Assembly: GCA_039933215.1 (NCBI GenBank)
Contig: JBDTOO010000068.1
Span: forward strand, 1-15,548
Source: JALYUA01 sp039933215
GTDB taxonomy: Bacteria; Acidobacteriota; Thermoanaerobaculia; UBA5066; Gp7-AA6
Reading direction: 5' to 3'
DNA: 15,548 bases
A program made the position numbers and the translations under genes. Positions 13,831 through 15,548 of the stretch are shown in pieces (the first letter of the stretch is position 1; each line of letters starts with the position of its first letter). Below the pieces are notes generated by a model. The model saw only the letters and a program-made list of their open reading frames with translations, was not told where the DNA came from and ran no database searches.

Positions 13831-14811
13831 TCAGAAATAGTCCTCCCGGCGGTCCCGGTAGAAGGCGACCGTCCGCGCGAGACCATCCCGCAGGCCGATC
13901 GCGGGGCTCCAGCCGAGAATCCGGCGGATCTTCGTGATGTCGGACACGAAGTCGCCGGGTTCCTGGGCGCGCCGCTCCGGGCTGAAGTCGGTGAAGACGA
14001 CCTCCGTCCCCGGCACGAGCTCCTGGAGGATGCGCGCCACCTCGAGAAAGGTCGAGGCCCGGTCGTTGCCGACGTTCAAGACCTCTCCCTCCGCGGCCGG
14101 CTCCTCCGCGGCGCGGACCAGCGCGTCCACACAATCGTCCACGTACAGGAAATCCCGGAGGATCTCGCCCGTCCCGAAGATCGGCACGGGCTCGCCCGAG
14201 AGCGCGAGCCGGACGAACCAGTTGACGACTCCGAACTGAGAGTGCTTCATCTGAGCCCGCGGACCGTACACGTTCGTGAGCCGCAGCGGCACCGTGCGGA
14301 GGCCGTGGATCCGGGTGTACGTGCGGCAGATCATCTCCGCCGAGAGCTGGGAGATCTCGTAGAGACCCCGCGGGTCCGAGGGCGCGTCCTCGGACACCGG
14401 GAGGTGGACGGCGGGCCCGTACTGCCCGCGGGTTCCCGAGCGGACCACGAGGACGCCCGGGTTCGTCTTCCGGCAGGCTTCGAGGACCGCGGCCGTGCCC
14501 CGGATGTTGATGTCGATGTCGGGGTAGGGGTTCGACAGAGACATCACGTGCGAGACCTGGGCCGCGAGGTGGAACACCGCGTCCTGGCCCGCGACGAGCG
14601 GCGCCATCGCTTCCTCGTCCCGCACGTCCGCGATGTGGATCGCGACGTCTCGGGCGATCTCCCGGACGTTTTCCCGGTTGCCGCCGTACCCCGGAATCAT
14701 CGCGTCGCAGAGCGTCACCCGGGCCCCCCGGGAGACCAGGCGGATCGCCAGGTTCGACCCGATGAAGCCGAGCCCGCCCGTCACGAGGACCCTCCGGTTT
14801 TTCCAGTCCAT
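13831..14811 (-). CDS. NAD-dependent epimerase/dehydratase (extended SDR), YxxxQ variant
   Basis: A 326-residue nucleotide-sugar-modifying enzyme of the extended short-chain dehydrogenase family. GGLGFIG at 12-18 binds NAD, ADVRD near 61-65 is the adenine-side acid, and HLAAQVSH follows. S125 in VVRSGTRGQYG and Y151 are the expected catalytic Ser and Tyr. The lysine of the YxxxK motif is replaced by glutamine (Q155 in GLYEISQLSAE). The sugar-side segment LTNVYGPRAQMKHSQFG and FGTGEILRDFLYVDD resemble UDP-glucose/dTDP-sugar 4-epimerase-like proteins. The reaction is not determined, and the missing Lys makes normal catalysis uncertain. The ATG at 14811 lacks a Shine-Dalgarno sequence and has TATCGT ending 9 nt upstream. 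It is the first gene of the three-gene minus-strand glycan unit. Confidence 0.9.
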   Translation of the reverse strand: MDWKNRRVLVTGGLGFIGSNLAIRLVSRGARVTLCDAMIPGYGGNRENVREIARDVAIHIADVRDEEAMAPLVAGQDAVFHLAAQVSHVMSLSNPYPDIDINIRGTAAVLEACRKTNPGVLVVRSGTRGQYGPAVHLPVSEDAPSDPRGLYEISQLSAEMICRTYTRIHGLRTVPLRLTNVYGPRAQMKHSQFGVVNWFVRLALSGEPVPIFGTGEILRDFLYVDDCVDALVRAAEEPAAEGEVLNVGNDRASTFLEVARILQELVPGTEVVFTDFSPERRAQEPGDFVSDITKIRRILGWSPAIGLRDGLARTVAFYRDRREDYF

Positions 14812-14820
14812 GGGAGCGCG

Positions 14821-14826
14821 ACGATA
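14821..14826 (-). promoter_or_regulatory. -10 element for the epimerase gene
   Basis: TATCGT on the minus strand matches TATAAT at 4 of 6 positions and ends 9 nt before the ATG at 14811. No strong -35 box is seen in the GC-rich sequence upstream. Confidence 0.3.
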
Positions 14827-14875
14827 CCCCAGCCGCCGACGGGCCGGACCTTCCCGCGACCCCCTGGCGGGGCTT

Positions 14876-14903
14876 TTAACAGGGATCGTGTATCTGCTTA
14901 AAT
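14876..14903 (+). promoter_or_regulatory. Promoter of groESL
   Basis: TTAACA (14876-14881, 5 of 6 matches to TTGACA) is followed by a 16-nt spacer and TTAAAT (14898-14903, 4 of 6), or by a 17-nt spacer and TAAATA. It is the most AT-rich stretch of the 231-nt gap between the epimerase and groES genes. Transcription from here would give a leader of about 130 nt that includes the CIRCE element. Confidence 0.42.
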
Positions 14904-14941
14904 AACTAAACCCGAGGCACTTAGATTTGGAAATCGCCGGG

Positions 14942-14972
14942 TACTAGCACTCACACGAGAGGAGTGCTAGTA
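14942..14972. promoter_or_regulatory. CIRCE operator (HrcA binding site)
   Basis: The core is CTAGCACTC, 9 nt, GAGTGCTAG (14944-14970). It matches the CIRCE consensus TTAGCACTC-N9-GAGTGCTAA, with the outermost pair changed from T/A to C/G on both arms. The symmetry extends two further base pairs to perfect 11-bp arms. It lies about 70 nt before groES, so HrcA should repress groESL until heat or protein-folding stress. hrcA itself is not in this window. Confidence 0.97.
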
Positions 14973-15042
14973 TCGACATTCCGCCGGACGCTCCCCGCTG
15001 GCCGACCGGTCGGGAGTCACCAGAAAGGTTATGGAGGAACGC

Positions 15043-15333
15043 ATGAAGATTCGACCGCTGTATGACCGCATCCTCGTCAAGAGAATGGAATCGACCGAGA
15101 CCAAACGGGGCGGGATCATCATCCCCGACACCGCCAAGGAAAAGCCCATGGAGGCCGAGGTGGTCGCCGTCGGCAAGGGCAAGATCAACGAGGAAGGCAA
15201 GCAGCTTCCTCTGGACGTCAAGAAGGGCGATCGGATCCTGATCGGCAAGTACGCCGGCACCGAGATCAAGATCGACGACGAAGAGCATCTGATCCTTCGC
15301 GAAGACGAAGTCCTCGCGGTCATCGAAAAGTAA
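15043..15333 (+). CDS. groES: Co-chaperonin GroES (Hsp10)
   Basis: A 96-residue co-chaperonin that forms the heptameric lid of the GroEL folding chamber. It begins MKIRPLYDRILVKRM. The mobile loop that contacts GroEL spans about residues 16-33 and includes KRGGIIIPDTAKEKP. Typical later segments are EVVAVGKGK, VKKGDRILIGKYAGTEIK and the C-terminal DEVLAVIEK. Length is standard. The ATG at 15043 is chosen over an in-frame ATG at 15031 because GGAGG lies 5 nt before it and the family begins with MKIRPL. The two genes groES and groEL are 61 nt apart in one operon, under CIRCE/HrcA control. Confidence 0.98.
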   Translation: MKIRPLYDRILVKRMESTETKRGGIIIPDTAKEKPMEAEVVAVGKGKINEEGKQLPLDVKKGDRILIGKYAGTEIKIDDEEHLILREDEVLAVIEK

Positions 15334-15344
15334 ATTTCAACACG

Positions 15345-15376
15345 CGCGGCTTCGCCGCGGCGCGCCGACCGGCGCG
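15345..15376 (+). other. Tandem hairpins between groES and groEL
   Basis: Two perfect 6-bp GC stems follow each other: CGCGGC/GCCGCG with loop TTC (15345-15359) and CGCGCC/GGCGCG with loop GACC (15361-15376). No T-run follows. They lie just before the groEL ribosome binding site (GGAGAG at 15386-15391) and may serve as an mRNA processing or stability element, or fold without a role. Confidence 0.4.
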
Positions 15377-15394
15377 ACAGATAACGGAGAGAAC

Positions 15395-15548
15395 ATGGCA
15401 GCAAAAACGATTTCGTACGGCGAGGAAGCCCGCCAGCGCATTCTGCACGGCGTCAACAAGCTGGCGGACGCGGTCAAGGTGACGCTCGGTCCCAAGGGCC
15501 GCAACGTCGTCATCGAGAAGAAGTTCGGTTCCCCCACGATCACCAAGG
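15395..15548 (+). CDS. groEL: Chaperonin GroEL (5' part only)
   Basis: Only the first 51 codons are present, and the gene continues past the window end. The translated start, MAAKTISYGEEARQRILHGV, then NKLADAVKVTLGPKGRNVV and EKKFGSPTITK, matches the N-terminus of GroEL. This includes the VTLGPKGRNV segment of the ATP-binding equatorial domain. The ATG at 15395 is preceded by GGAGAG. As the 60-kDa ATP-driven folding chaperonin it works with the GroES encoded just upstream. Confidence 0.97.
   Translation, partial: MAAKTISYGEEARQRILHGVNKLADAVKVTLGPKGRNVVIEKKFGSPTITK

Noticed and set aside
14852..14877. GC stem followed by TTTT on the plus strand, resembling an intrinsic terminator
   Set aside because: No plus-strand gene ends nearby. 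The stem is only 5-6 bp with a 9-nt loop, and the T-run is short and forms part of the groES -35 region. It might block stray readthrough, but I cannot support that.

Overview
This is a very GC-rich, gene-dense bacterial chromosomal segment of mostly ordinary genes. It carries 15 protein-coding genes, the last cut off by the window edge. I see no tRNA, rRNA, CRISPR array, insertion sequence or phage gene. A CIRCE-controlled groESL operon, periplasmic-type proteins and frequent TTG/GTG starts fit a high-GC Gram-negative-type lineage. The four-gene cassette at the left end recalls Acidobacteriota-like genomes, but that placement is an impression and not proven by the sequence.

Layout. (1) 52-2075, minus strand: a tightly packed four-gene operon. 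In order of transcription it encodes a polytopic membrane protein, a winged-helix regulator, a membrane-anchored protein with an exported domain carrying a C-x3-C-H motif, and a small membrane protein. A TTGACT/CAGAAT promoter with overlapping palindromes lies directly upstream. A near-copy of the palindromic motif covers the start of the third gene, so the regulator may control its own operon at two sites. (2) 2152-4216, minus: a PA0069-type radical SAM protein and tryptophanyl-tRNA synthetase. (3) 4280-5317, plus: an exported metallo-beta-lactamase-fold hydrolase, divergent from trpS. (4) 5410-10487, plus: ftsK, a small membrane protein, fmt and rsmB, all overlapping or 1 nt apart. This operon joins chromosome segregation to translation initiation and rRNA methylation. 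(5) 10517-14811: nucleotide-sugar and glycan genes. One DegT-type aminotransferase is on the plus strand. Facing it on the minus strand are an epimerase/dehydratase, a second DegT aminotransferase and a GtrB/DPM1-like glycosyltransferase. Together they look like one edge of a surface-polysaccharide or lipid-linked amino-sugar locus. (6) 14876-15548, plus: groES and the start of groEL behind a perfect CIRCE operator.

One pattern crosses these regions. Most genes that begin a transcription unit lack a Shine-Dalgarno sequence and instead have a -10-like hexamer (mostly TANNNT) ending 6-9 nt before the start codon. This suggests leaderless mRNAs. groES, groEL, the metallo-hydrolase gene and the third gene of the first operon have clear Shine-Dalgarno sequences.

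No gap between genes exceeds 300 bases. The longest, 14812-15042, holds the epimerase promoter, the groES promoter and the CIRCE element.
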